A stretch of DNA of 64,000 bases from Agelas oroides (taxonomy: Eukaryota; Porifera; Demospongiae; Agelasida; Agelasidae): positions 5,556,861-5,620,860 of the forward strand of contig OX422190.1 in NCBI GenBank assembly GCA_949130485.1, in the 5' to 3' direction. The position numbers were made by a program, and so were the translations under genes. Below are positions 23,549 to 33,414 of the stretch, one piece after another; positions within the stretch are counted from its first letter, which is position 1; every line of letters begins with the position of its first letter. The notes beneath the pieces are model-generated. The model was not told the DNA's origin. It saw nothing but the letters and a program-made list of their open reading frames with translations, and did not search any database.

Positions 23549-24232
23549 CCAAAAGAGCATCGCTCGCTTTGCTTGAAGCTTCCGCACGTGAGCAAATTAC
23601 GTAATCCCAAATATTTGACTCCAACGTCGTGGAGAAGTCGTAGCCGTTTCCACTAACGTACAGATTCCGGACAAAAAGAGTGCTCATTTATTAATAGTAG
23701 ATGAACAACTATTCCAACCATATGCTTATGTTGGTGTTACTCTATATCTTCATTTTCACGTTCTCAACCCTATCTCTAACTTCTGTATAATATTTATAAC
23801 AACTGGCTTCTCTCTTAGACTAATTTTTATATATTTTCCATTGGGAGTCCCAACTTGAATATTTTTTGCGAGTGCCCTGCAGCCTCACATTTCGACGTTG
23901 TAGCAGGGGCTAGGGATCATCTTAGTTCACATAGCTCCATGAAGTTATTTCATAAAACTTCACATGGAAATTCCCTGCACCAAATGCAACCAACTCGTTA
24001 TGTTTAGATCTTAACCATCTTTCTATGTAATCAACTTAGCTGAAATTCTGTACTGCCGACTGGCATGCATTTACAGAGTATGCAGCATATCAAGGTAAAC
24101 AAGTACATTAATTAGGTAAAGTAATTCTTCTCCACTGGTTACGTACATTGCTTATTTGATTCTACTACACTTGCACTTGATATGCTAGTATGTCTGTGTC
24201 ACTTGCATACACAGTCAGTCTCATACTACATG
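23549..24232. other. No gene recognised
   Basis: No domain or repeat was recognised beyond the end of the inverted repeat. A block near 24060-24090 (GAGTATGCAGCATATCAAGG) is a short echo of the 21058 sequence. Confidence 0.4.
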
Positions 24233-24241
24233 GTCAAGACT

Positions 24242-24637
24242 TAGTCTCGCAAGCCCGACCCACTTCCGCTAGAGAAGGGAGAGGGTCTGGTGAACAGCGT
24301 ATACAAGCCGTGTCCCGCCGCACTGTACAGTGCGGTACAATCAGATTGCAGTATTTTGTCACATGATGCATTACGTCACTGTTTGAGTAGCAATAGCAGT
24401 CTTCAAAACGGCGAACATGAGCTAGGGCATCTTTTCCGCTGCTGCAGAAGCTGTAAAAACACTTCGACTATACTTCTCAGGGAGCGTGCTTACTCCGCAA
24501 CAGGTAATTCAAGAGTGCATTATTTGAAATCTGGTTACGTCATCCAGCTAATTGCATTCCGTTGGGACACGGCTTGTATACGCAGTTCACCAGACCCTTC
24601 CCTTCTTTTGCGGAAGTGGGTCGGGCCTGCGAGACTA
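24242..24637. mobile_element. 396-bp TAGTCTCGC-ended element with 9-bp duplication
   Basis: Ends TAGTCTCGCAAGCCCGACCC and its inverted partner GGGTCGGGCCTGCGAGACTA are flanked by exact direct repeats GTCAAGACT (24233-24241 and 24638-24646). About 60 bp of inner inverted homology includes GTATACAAGCCGTGTCCC. Together with the TAGCCTCG family it indicates Mutator-like insertion. The open frame inside (24290-24688) spans the element boundary and is not a gene. Confidence 0.9.
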
Positions 24638-25421
24638 GTCAAGACTATGCCACACAAGTCTATCAATTACCTATACTCGGCTAGCTAGCATACTTATTAG
24701 CTTTGTTGCCAAGTTCCCACCCAGCTTTCTGTCAGCACTGCAAGTGATGGAAAGTGAAAAGTGTCCGAATGAGGCTATACTCAACTTGCAGGCTCGTAGG
24801 CAGGGGGTGTTCGAGGGGGTTCGCTCGAACCCCCCTTTGGGCCCCAAAAGATTTTAAACGCCGCCCAGCTATACATTTTCAGTGCCCTGCTTGTAAGTGG
24901 TGCACTAGTTCGCTGACACTGAGAATCACCGCTGTCCACACGAGTTAACTTTGGTTGCAGCTATGCAACCCGTTTACTCATGGAGGATCAGCGCGGAACG
25001 CGCGCGAATAAGCGGTTTAGCTACGTCGCTGCGATGAAGGGACAGGCGTGCGTAAAGTCGCTATTTCAGGCACTCGAAAGTTCACCAGTTGTCCTTCCAG
25101 TGATTCACCGCCCAACAACGAAGCGGCAACTGAACAGGCTGGAGTCCAAATCATCTTTCTGAAAACGCATGGAACTGTATACTGAAAAGGAATATATTGG
25201 TAGTGATGCTCTTCTGACATATTTTCAGTATTCTCTGTATCCATCCATCACCCCACCAGCTGTTCTTCCAACCATAGTATTTTCTTTCGTGGAAATTCGA
25301 TGTCAGCTGGCTTAGCAAATGCATACATGGACAGCCAAATATTAGATGCAATACTCTGCGAGCCATGTAGCTACTACGGCTCTGGTTCTGTCCCAAAATG
25401 GCCTCAGAAGCGATCACAAAG

Positions 25422-26105
25422 CAGTGGCGGATGTAGAAATTTAGAAAGGGGGGTTCAGTCACCGGCGCGCGAAGCGCGCCGGAAATTTTGGGGGTTGCCA
25501 CGCCCACTTTCGGTCACGTGAACGCATTCATACAAAATATAGCTGGAAGGCCGAACAGAGGGGCCGTCACCAAATAAATCTCGTACACTGTCCGACAGTG
25601 TTGTTTTAGTTAACTATAACTTTAACTAAATACATTTTAGTATGGCCTTTTAATTTAGTTAACTAACTAAAATTTCTTGCTAAGCTGGGAACTATAACTA
25701 AAATATCCAAGAACATACAAGAAGAAACCTGTCGGCAGAAATCCAAACTGAAATCCAGAAATCCAAACTGAAATCCAGAATCCACTGTGAAATCCAGAAA
25801 TCCACTCTGAAATCCGAAATCCACGTGAAATCCAGTGGATTTCGAAATCTCGTACGCCGAGGCGCGCCGTGGCGGACCCCTCGGGCCGAACTGAATATCT
25901 CGAAGCAACTCTAGGCCTAGTCAAACGTCTGGAGATCGGTAAGGAACTGATACGTGAGTGTGTAACTGTGCCTGGTTGTTGTTGCTGCATGCCACTGCTG
26001 CATAATCATTTGATGGACTCGTGCAGTTATGTACGCAAAATACATTACTAGCCGCCAAAGGGGGGTGCATTTGCACCCCCCTTACCCTCCCTAAATCCGC
26101 CACTG
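25422..26105. mobile_element. 684-bp CAGTGGCGGAT-ended element (nested)
   Basis: Ends CAGTGGCGGATGTAG and ATCCGCCACTG are flanked by direct CAAAG (25417-25421 and 26106-26110). It contains a GGCGCGCGAAGCGCGCC hairpin and TTAGTTAACT repeats like those near 18770-19050. An imperfect tandem array of AAATCCAGAAATCCA-type units lies at 25735-25850. There is no transposase. The CAGTGGCG end is typical of hAT elements, although the 5-bp duplication is short for most of them. Confidence 0.8.
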
Positions 26106-26171
26106 CAAAGCATCTATTTTCTAAAAATCTCCTGGGGAAGCATGCCCCCAGACCCCCCTACTATTGCATGC

Positions 26172-26456
26172 CAGTGGCGTAGCCAGGATGAACAAGTTAC
26201 GTGGGCACAGCATGGGCACACTCAGCGCGTGCGTAACTCGCATAACCTGGGGCATACACCCGCCATGAAAATTTTTAATCTGAGATCGCTTCTGAGGCCG
26301 TTTTTGGCCACAAATACCATTCTTCAGACTTACCTGTATGCTCGCTTTGCTAATAACTGATCTTTGACCGTAGCTTTCTACATTATTTTTACCCGGGCAC
26401 CAGCGAATTTAACGTGGGCACAGGCCCGGGTATACCCGGGTGTAGCTACGCCATTG
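26172..26456. mobile_element. 285-bp hAT-type MITE (nested)
   Basis: Ends CAGTGGCGTAGCC and GGTGTAGCTACGCCATTG are imperfect inverted repeats flanked by an exact 8-bp duplication TTGCATGC (26164-26171 and 26457-26464). The 8-bp duplication and CAGTGGCGTAGC terminus are classic for hAT elements. It contains a GGCCCGGGTATACCCGGG palindrome near its right end. Confidence 0.9.
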
Positions 26457-26542
26457 TTGCATGCTTATACATGTATACATACACATCATGCAGACACCCA
26501 TGTAACCCCCTTTCTGAAAATCCTGGCTACAGGCCTGACTTG

Positions 26543-26991
26543 TGCTTTCAACAACAAAGCGACTACACAAATGCAGACAAGTTTTAGTGCCACTATCAGA
26601 TCACCAAAAAATTGTGGACTAGTATATGTATTCCTCTCCAAACATTAGGAGATAGCTGCAAACAACAAACCTTCTAGCAACCATCTTGGAGCCAAAGTAG
26701 ACAGCTTATTTGAAGACAAAGAAGCATTTGGTGTATGTTCCAATTCTCACTTCCATGCAGCGTTAGGCATCCCATGACCTATCTGTTGCCCTGTGATCTC
26801 TATAGCTGCATGTGCTGCTGTATCTGGATGGGGCTTGCAGTTCCATCATTAGTTCACTTTGCAACATGATAGCATTGTCAGAGGTCCGTAATTATGTATA
26901 GTCTGTTGAGTAATCTCAAAACATCATGTGAATGTATTCAGTGATTGGCCCCTTGCCTTGACTTGCCGTGCATGAATGTATATTTGTAGGG
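26543..26991. other. Upstream flank of kinase pseudogene, no gene
   Basis: No coding homology was found. The homology to copy A begins abruptly at 26994, just after a TATTTGTAG acceptor-like site. The juxtamembrane and transmembrane parts are absent. Confidence 0.5.
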
Positions 26992-27915
26992 TCCCCATCA
27001 ACCTGCCAAAGAGTAAGAAAGTGCTACTAAAAGTCTTTGGTAGCAACATTCGAGAGATTCGTGAGCTTGGAATGGGGCATTTTGGCAAGGTTATTCTAGC
27101 TGAGACAGTTGGTCTGAGTGCAAAAGATCTGAGGCTGAAAGAATCAGATGATGACAAGAGCAAGTCAATGTTAGTAGCTGTGAAAGAGCTCAAACCCAGT
27201 GCCTAAGTACTACTAAAGAAGCTTTTGAGAAAGAGATCAATTTTATGTCAAGATTGACTGACAAAAATGTCATTCGTATACTTGGAATCTGCTATATATG
27301 AGGACACCCCTTTCATGAGTACATGGAGAATGGAGACCTCAACCAGTACCTTCAAAAGTTCAAAGCACTGGGCATGACTGATTCAGAACCACAAGGTCAG
27401 ATTACAACCAGCACCTTGGTTCATATATCCACACAGATTGCTAGCGCTATGAAGTACCTTGCATCACACAACTTTGTACACAGAGACCTGGCAACACGAA
27501 ACTGCCTGGTGGGCCCAAGCTACCTGGTGAAAATGTCAGATTTTGGCATGAGTAGGAGTCTGTACGACTCTCACTACTACCACATTCATGGACGTTTTGC
27601 CCTTCCAGTTCGTTGGATGGCATTTGAATGCTTTTACGGTGCAATTTCTCACAGAAGTCTGATGTGTGGGCATTTGGTGTTACCATGTGGGAAATTTTCA
27701 CTCTTGCAAAGGAACAGCCGTACAGTGACATGTCAGACAAGCAGGTCATTGAGGATGCACTCAAAGGTAAGAATTGCACAATATTGGCTACACCAGACCT
27801 GTGCCCACTCGAAGTGTATAAAATCATGCTAAAATGCTGGAAACACAACTCCAAGCAGCGGGTAACATTTGAGGAACTTTTTCAGCTGCTCACCTCTATT
27901 CACCAGGATATTTAG
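26992..27915 (+). pseudogene. Kinase-only receptor copy, frameshifted
   Basis: It aligns with copy A from PINLPKSKKV to the C-terminal QDI-stop, covering the whole kinase domain. [22 protein letters not shown] and PVRWM are preserved. Four lesions break it. A 1-base loss creates TAA at 27204-27206. About 4 bases are gained near 27293, about 7 bases are lost near 27317 (removing the hinge methionines), and 2 bases are gained near 27640. No transmembrane exon lies within 12 kb upstream. Its 3' flank, including the duplicated tail, matches that of copy A to about 28150. It is a dead segmental copy. Confidence 0.85.
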
Positions 27916-28017
27916 TTTTGTATAACCCCATGATTGTATCACCTTCTAGATAGTTCCTACTGTATACTCTTGATAGTTGTGTGTCCATACAGATGTTAAA
28001 TTTTTATTTTCTAGTAT

Positions 28018-28083
28018 CATTGGATGAACTCCAAGCAGCAAGCAACATTTGAGCAACTCTTTCAGCTGTTCACCTCCATTTAG
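28018..28083 (+). pseudogene. Duplicated kinase C-terminal helix
   Basis: WMNSKQQATFEQLFQLFTSI-stop follows a TTTATTTTCTAG acceptor-like site. It is the same tail relic as at about 8343-8400 after copy A, so the tail duplication came before the copying of the locus. Confidence 0.6.
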
Positions 28084-28277
28084 TCTTGTATTGTATTACT
28101 TATCACTCCATGATATAGTGTTGCTTTTATTGTATCACATTCATATTTCTGTGCTTTGATCTTTTATATTTTGGTAATCAACATGAACAAACATACCTGA
28201 CTAGCCACCAAAATGAATGAGAATTGGCCATGTTTTGGAACCAGAGAACTTGATCTCTTAGGAACACTGCACGTATA

Positions 28278-28956
28278 CAGTAAAACCTCTGAACAAAGGA
28301 CACATTGGGGACAGGCCAGTTGTCCCTTGTAGAGAGGTTGTCCTCTTCTCGGAGGTTTTCCTTTAAACCTATTGGAAATTTCTTAAACATGAAAAATAAC
28401 ACTTAAATGTATTATTATAATATATTCTGCTTCATTTTGATGTTTTTTTTTTTTTTTTCAATAGCTATATGGCAAGAGCAACAGTACTATCATGAGAATG
28501 TTATAAACCACCGCTGCGGATCCGGAATCGATCCGTTATAGGCATTCGGTATACTTCCGGTAGGCGTGGTAATCTGTGATGGGCTGTTGAACGCGATGAG
28601 GTCGCATTTTCGGACCTCTCGGTTGCTTTACGCTGACGAGAATGGCTAGCACGATGAGCAGTAGTGCTAATATAGTGCTCAGTCTTTGAATCCAGCGACG
28701 GTGGCGTGACGAAAGCGGTCGACAAGTGTCCGCATTATGTGGGTGTAACTTCACTGTCCGTTTTCGGAGGTAATTTTGTATTGGCTTAGGTACGTCGGGG
28801 ACTGATCAGTGTCCGTTGTTCGGAGTTGAGAGGTGTCCGCTTCTCGGAGGTTCGAAATGTATTAGTTCTATGGTAAAATCAATCGGGGGCAAGTGAGCCG
28901 TCCGCTGTACAGAGGTTGTCCGCTTTTCGGAGGGTCCGTTATTAGAGGTTTTACTG
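28278..28956. mobile_element. 679-bp pogo/Tigger-type MITE
   Basis: Ends CAGTAAAACCTCTGAACAAA and TTATTAGAGGTTTTACTG are inverted repeats flanked by TA. The CAGTAAAACCTC terminus is typical of pogo/Tigger elements. Repeated GTCCGCTT-x-CGGAGG motifs fill the ends. The GC-rich core (28500-28780) has open minus frames without a recognised domain. No transposase is present. Confidence 0.85.
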
Positions 28957-29620
28957 TAGGTCTCTCTGCATGCATTCACTTCTTACATCTGTCGTGAGAT
29001 TTGTGTGGGACTCAGTTGAATTTATAACTTGAGCTGCAAAAGGTGTATAAGATGCAGGCATTATATGGTGAACCCTGGCAAAGTACCTTTAGAACTCTGC
29101 ATGGGTACACACGGTTGCTCACATATGTGCTACAAGCGACCATGGCTACTTCAGATGGTGTTAGGATGGTAGTAGATTGGATTGACTTGGTTGTGCCACA
29201 TACAAAGAAAGAAAACAGAAATGTGAGCTGACAGAGATTAATGGTGCCATGTTTGATGTAACCTGGTCTGTCACTTTTGAAAATGTTCATATAATAAAAC
29301 ACTAAGTCACTTGTTGCATACACCCGCATGCATGGGTAAGGGCTCTCTCTGCCTAGTTCATAATTTTATCTCAATACTTGAGTTACTTTGAATGTTGAAC
29401 TGTTTCCTTTGGGATTGAAATAGAACACACCGTACCATGTACCCAGGCTTCACCTGTTTTGTGTATTCTCTTCACTCATTTGCACACAATTGGATAAACA
29501 TTTGGGGTAAGCACATTAGTTACATCCAATTTGTGTATTAAGGTATTGTAACATCAAAATTCTGTGCTTTGTCTCTTTCTTTCCATATGAAATGCTATGT
29601 TGCACATTTTCTATCCACAG
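28957..29620. other. No gene recognised
   Basis: No domain was found. The last bases before 29621 (CATTTTCTATCCACAG) are the diverged intron end of the receptor family. Confidence 0.4.
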
Positions 29621-30555
29621 CATCAACCCCTGAAGAAACTTCACCACCCCAGACTGTTGGAGCAACCTCTCCTCCCCAGACCATTGGAACAACCTCTCCT
29701 CCCCAGACTCTTGGAACAACCTCTCCTCCCCAGACTGTTGAAGCAACCTCATCTCACCAGACTGTTGGAACAACCTCACTTCCCCAGACCCTATAGTTAC
29801 CACAACTGGTACTGTCCCAGTCAGTAGCAGCACACAACCCACTAATAATCCCCCAAGTGATGGAGCAACTACCACATCAGTCATCATAGTAGTAGCTGTT
29901 GTGATCATACTTGTTGTCATTGTAGTTGGAGTCGTCATTCTTGTGGTCATTTTCAGGACCAAGAGGAGGAAGCAACTGTTAGTAATCAACAAGATCCAGA
30001 ACGTTACAACAGAAAATGAAGATATTGAGATGAAATTGAAACAGGTACAAAACACTGAGAGGGAGGCTAATTCAAGACCTGACCAGTCACCGTATCACAT
30101 GGCAGTAGTACAAAAAAGAGGTGCTCCCAAGTGTACCTACTAAGTCAGAAGATGTAGAGTATTTGAACCAAAACAGCAATCTGAGTGAGTACAAACTGGT
30201 GCCATCTGAGAGTGAGTATGCCCTCCCCACAAAGCCCCCCAGACTTGTTAACCTCTCAAAGTCCATGTTTGAAGAACTGGAGTCCAACCCTATGTATCAG
30301 AGTATGGACCGATGCCATGATCCTCCAAATACCACAAATGTCTCACAAGGAAATGACATCTACACTGTGCCAGACACCACTAGCTCAACTACAATTGAGA
30401 TGCAGAGTGGGATCCATGAGACAGTGTATAGTCAAGCATCACTCTACACAGATGCATCTAGAAATCTCATGGACTCAGAATATTTGCAGCCTTATGCCCC
30501 TCAGAGCTGCAAGAATGTATGCTGCAACGCTGGCCACACAACTCAGAGCAGCTAG
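29621..30555 (+). pseudogene. Kinase-deleted receptor copy C, frameshifted
   Basis: After the same phase-1 acceptor it encodes about six 9-residue stalk repeats. A net 4-base loss then brings TAG at 29794-29796. The transmembrane segment (29878-29955) and KRRKQ are readable in another frame. A 1-base gain near 30115 restores the first frame for the tyrosine tail (YLNQN, YQSMDR, YTVP, VYSQ, LQPYAP). As in copy B, the kinase is missing. The frame instead enters a remnant of the final kinase helix and stops at 30553-30555. The same class of deletion in B and C suggests it came before their duplication. Confidence 0.85.
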
Positions 30556-30595
30556 TGATCAATGTTTGAGGAACTGTTTTAGCTGCTCGCCTTTG
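30510..30595 (+). pseudogene. Kinase last-helix remnant in copy C
   Basis: ATGCTGCAACGCTGGCCACA and the following TTTGAGGAACTG-TTTAGCTGCTC align base by base with copy A's KIMLKCW-x-HNSK to FEELFQLL region. This marks the right border of the kinase deletion. Confidence 0.7.
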
Positions 30596-32128
30596 TTGAC
30601 ATTGATCAGCAGTGTTTAATTCCCCACGGTAGATTATTGCCAATACTGCCTTGTTAATTTGTGGCCATGCAGATGACTCTTTTAGTAGTTGGTAATGAAG
30701 AGCATAACTACCTATATACCATACTGAACCAAAATGAATTAGCTAAATCTCATAAGAACATTGCATGTGTTCACTAATTGCAGCTCTTCCATATGGTGTG
30801 AAGGTGTATACAATACTGTATAGTAACATTCTCTATGGTTTGTCACATGTGAACCAAAGTGGAGATAATGCAATAGATAATGAAGTGTAGCTAGAGAATA
30901 TTAGACAAAATTCGACTACTATTCTCTACACTTCATTCTCTAATATATATAATGTAACCTAGTCAGTTGTGAATGCTATGAAGGATGATTGATTCTGGGA
31001 TGGTGCAAAGAGCAGATCTCTGAGTCTAACGCATGCATGGCATGACTTAAGCCAAGTGGGGGGTGGGTGCCAGAGGGGAAGATTAAAGTTTTTGCATTCA
31101 AAATGACAATCCAGCCCATTGCATCAAGTGAGTGTGGCTAGTGATCAAGACAACCATTCAACAACAACTCAATGACCTCCCATGCAAATCATGTACGGCA
31201 TCATAGCATCACAGTTTGCTAAAGCTGTGGTGGGAATGGCCTGGGAACGAGGCTAGCTATATAGTGTCAACTCGCTTGTGTACTAGTCTCGTTCCAAGAC
31301 CAACGATTGTGGTATTTGGCCTGGGAACGAGACTACATGTGCGCGTGCGTACAAAATTAGAAAATGGCGTCCCTCGCAACGGACAGCAAACCCCATTTTA
31401 ACCCAAATCCATCTGAAGTACTCACCGTAATTTTAGCACGAAACTGATGCTTTTCACAGCGCGGAGCTCTACGACTAGTCAGCGTCTTCATAGCTTCAAA
31501 TTCACCCAGGTCAATAAAAGCCATTCACTGTGCCAGGTGGCATCCATCTCTACTTCGGCCGGAAATCTGTCGGTTGTGCTTTTGACCCTTCTCTCAAACC
31601 ACTTCAATCTGACACCTTCTTAAGGTCATCTTATTCGGAAACTTCCACCTCATCAACTATATGTAAGGCATTGTTTGAAGCAAACCTGCTTCCCACCATT
31701 AACATTTTCAAACAAAACTCACTGAAGGTCATTTCGTGCAACACTGACGAAATAGAGTCCTAGTAGACAACAATGACAGTGCACACCAAAAGCGAGAAAA
31801 CCATGGATATGAACTTGGGCTCTTCTCTGCACTTTCATGAAGTGTGTGTGTGTGTGTGTGGTTCAAATAGCTAAACCACCTGCAATGAAGTTGGTGCTTG
31901 GGCGAAAACCATTGCAAAGAGTGTTGAAATGTGCAACACTCAATTAAAAAAATCTTTGCGCGCGCACTGCGGTTCGACGTCGCGAAATTTGGTCCGGCTG
32001 GGTATCCGGTATTCGGAGGGGATAAGTTATCCCTAACAGTGGCCGAAAACGTTTAATTATGCTACGCCACTTGAGCTGGTGGTTAATTGATATGAGCGAG
32101 AGCCCGGTGAAGACAGCAGAACAGAACC
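30596..32128. other. Intergenic; hairpins, hairpin-element fragments and CpG-rich segment
   Basis: A small hairpin lies at about 30885-30955 (GAAGTGTAG-AGAGAATA against TATTCTCTACACTTC). TAGTCTCGTTCC / GGAACGAGACTA hairpin-element pieces lie at about 31227-31336. A short GT run is at 31842-31861. From about 31950 to 32125 the sequence becomes richer in CpG, as expected near a promoter for the exon at 32129. Confidence 0.5.
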
Positions 32129-32152
32129 ATGGACACTCCTGCTGGGCCCAGG
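32129..32152 (+). CDS. Possible first exon of the CCP gene, MDTPAGPR
   Basis: An ATG in strong context (GAACCATGG) gives MDTPAGPR and stops at a consensus donor GTGAGT (32153-32158) in phase 0. The next phase-0 acceptor on this strand that leads into a hydrophobic leader is at 39370. Joined, they would form a textbook signal peptide. The 7.2-kb intron contains transposon debris. The link is inference. Confidence 0.4.
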
Positions 32153-32334
32153 GTGAGTTGCTTGTCTCTTATTATACACGTCGTTGAAGAGTTTACCACC
32201 ATTACTATGCTTCGCACGTACAAATTATGTGTTTGTGTTTTTGCACTGTACCTAAACCTTGCGTGGAGCTCATATGGAGGCTCATGGCTTGTGGTTGTGT
32301 TTTAACAAGCTCTAAATTCGACATGTATTAAGGT

Positions 32335-32775
32335 AAGGGGCCCTTATATTCGGGACACTTCCAGTTTCTCACCGTTTTTCCAGGCAGCGCTCCGCTGTAG
32401 CTAATATGCAGAGTATCAACTTACGCAGGTACGCTAGCTCCACCTATTGCATAAAAGTTGCATAATAGTTACCCTACTAAGTTTTTTACAGCACTTTTTC
32501 AGCTGGCAACCAAGTCTATTGAGTCAGTACAAGCAAAATGGTAAAGAGTAGCAGTGTCCCAGACAGCTGTGGAAACCAAGCAGCAAAGCCCAAGGTTGGC
32601 AAAATTAGCGTACCCAAGATTACTGTCTATCAGAAGATGTACACTAAACTTGGAGCAGGAAGACTTGTTCTCAGTGCAGTGCTTGGAGAAGAACAGAAAA
32701 GCATTGTATGGTTTTGCCAGGTGCTTCAGTAGTCTGGCTTTGTTGCTATACTTAAGCATAATTTGTAAGTCTGTA
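32335..32775. mobile_element. Tc1/mariner-type element, 5' part of second copy
   Basis: It begins TTAAGGTAAGGGGCCCTT after a TA and follows the 20098-20978 element through CTCACCGTTTTTCC and AGTGTCCCAGA. It then reaches a frame encoding SVPDSCGNQAAKPKVGKISV and loses homology near 32770. The right terminus is missing. Confidence 0.7.
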
Positions 32776-32819
32776 TAAACTGTTTGTGTGTATCCTTGGT
32801 ACTCCAAATTTCACTTTAC

Positions 32820-32929
32820 CTGCTGGAAGGCCACAATGCAGTGTTATTATTCCTGTGAGGCAGATGTACACGTGGTCAGGGTCTAAATTCAAAAGTGGCA
32901 ACACTTTGACAATAATAGACCGCATTGGT
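32820..32929 (-). pseudogene. Possible immunoglobulin-like exon remnant
   Basis: On the minus strand, an acceptor-like CACCTCAACAG precedes a 110-base open stretch that ends at a donor (CAGCAG|GTAAAG). The peptide includes VYICLTG and ITLHCGLPAG, like the B/C-strand cysteine region of an Ig domain. A paralogous stretch occurs at about 63624-63740 with ENITLHCGLPAG and an in-frame stop. No partner exons are seen. Confidence 0.35.
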
Positions 32930-33414
32930 CTGTTGAGGTGATGATGAACTTTGGAGAGACGTATTGCATGGCATTGAGGAACATGTGAATGTTTCCTGCA
33001 TGTGAAACGTTTGATGCTTAGTCTCGTTCTCAGCCCACGTGCACCTCCCAGCAATAAACAGTTTCATAATCAAAGTTGAATATGGTCCCAAAATGTGGTA
33101 AGGACCAATGGGATTATCGTTACAGCAAAAAACGTTTGCCTCATGTCCTAACATTTTTTGAGTGGGTATATTGCAAAATGTTGCTGTAGATTAAACTAGC
33201 CACGAATGTGCACGCCCAAGAAATTCACCTTAAAGGAAGACATACAATCTTTTCCCAACCTACTCTCTATGATTAACAGTTTACACTGAAGATCTATTAT
33301 CTTTGTAAAACAACAATAATCAAAATGTGGAAATTTGATAAGTAACCACAATGGGCTTGGCCTGCAGGTGCTACCAATGTGCAAATCAATACTTGGTAGC
33401 CCATAGGCACTATA

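Larger units (their letters stand above)
24789..26537. mobile_element. CAGGCYCGTAG-ended element, copy 2, host of two insertions
   Basis: This is the same family as 15962-16580, with a 5-bp duplication ACTTG (24784-24788 and 26538-26542). It has grown to 1.75 kb because two other elements (25422-26105 and 26172-26456) landed inside it. Comparing with copy 1 recovers the original uninterrupted sequence on both sides. Confidence 0.85.

Noticed and set aside
24290..24688. 132-residue ORF
   Set aside because: It lies within a MITE with clear ends and 9-bp duplication, crosses the right border, and has no homology.
28501..28754. Minus-strand membrane peptide inside the pogo-type MITE
   Set aside because: It is enclosed by MITE ends with TA duplication and has no similarity to a transposase or known protein.
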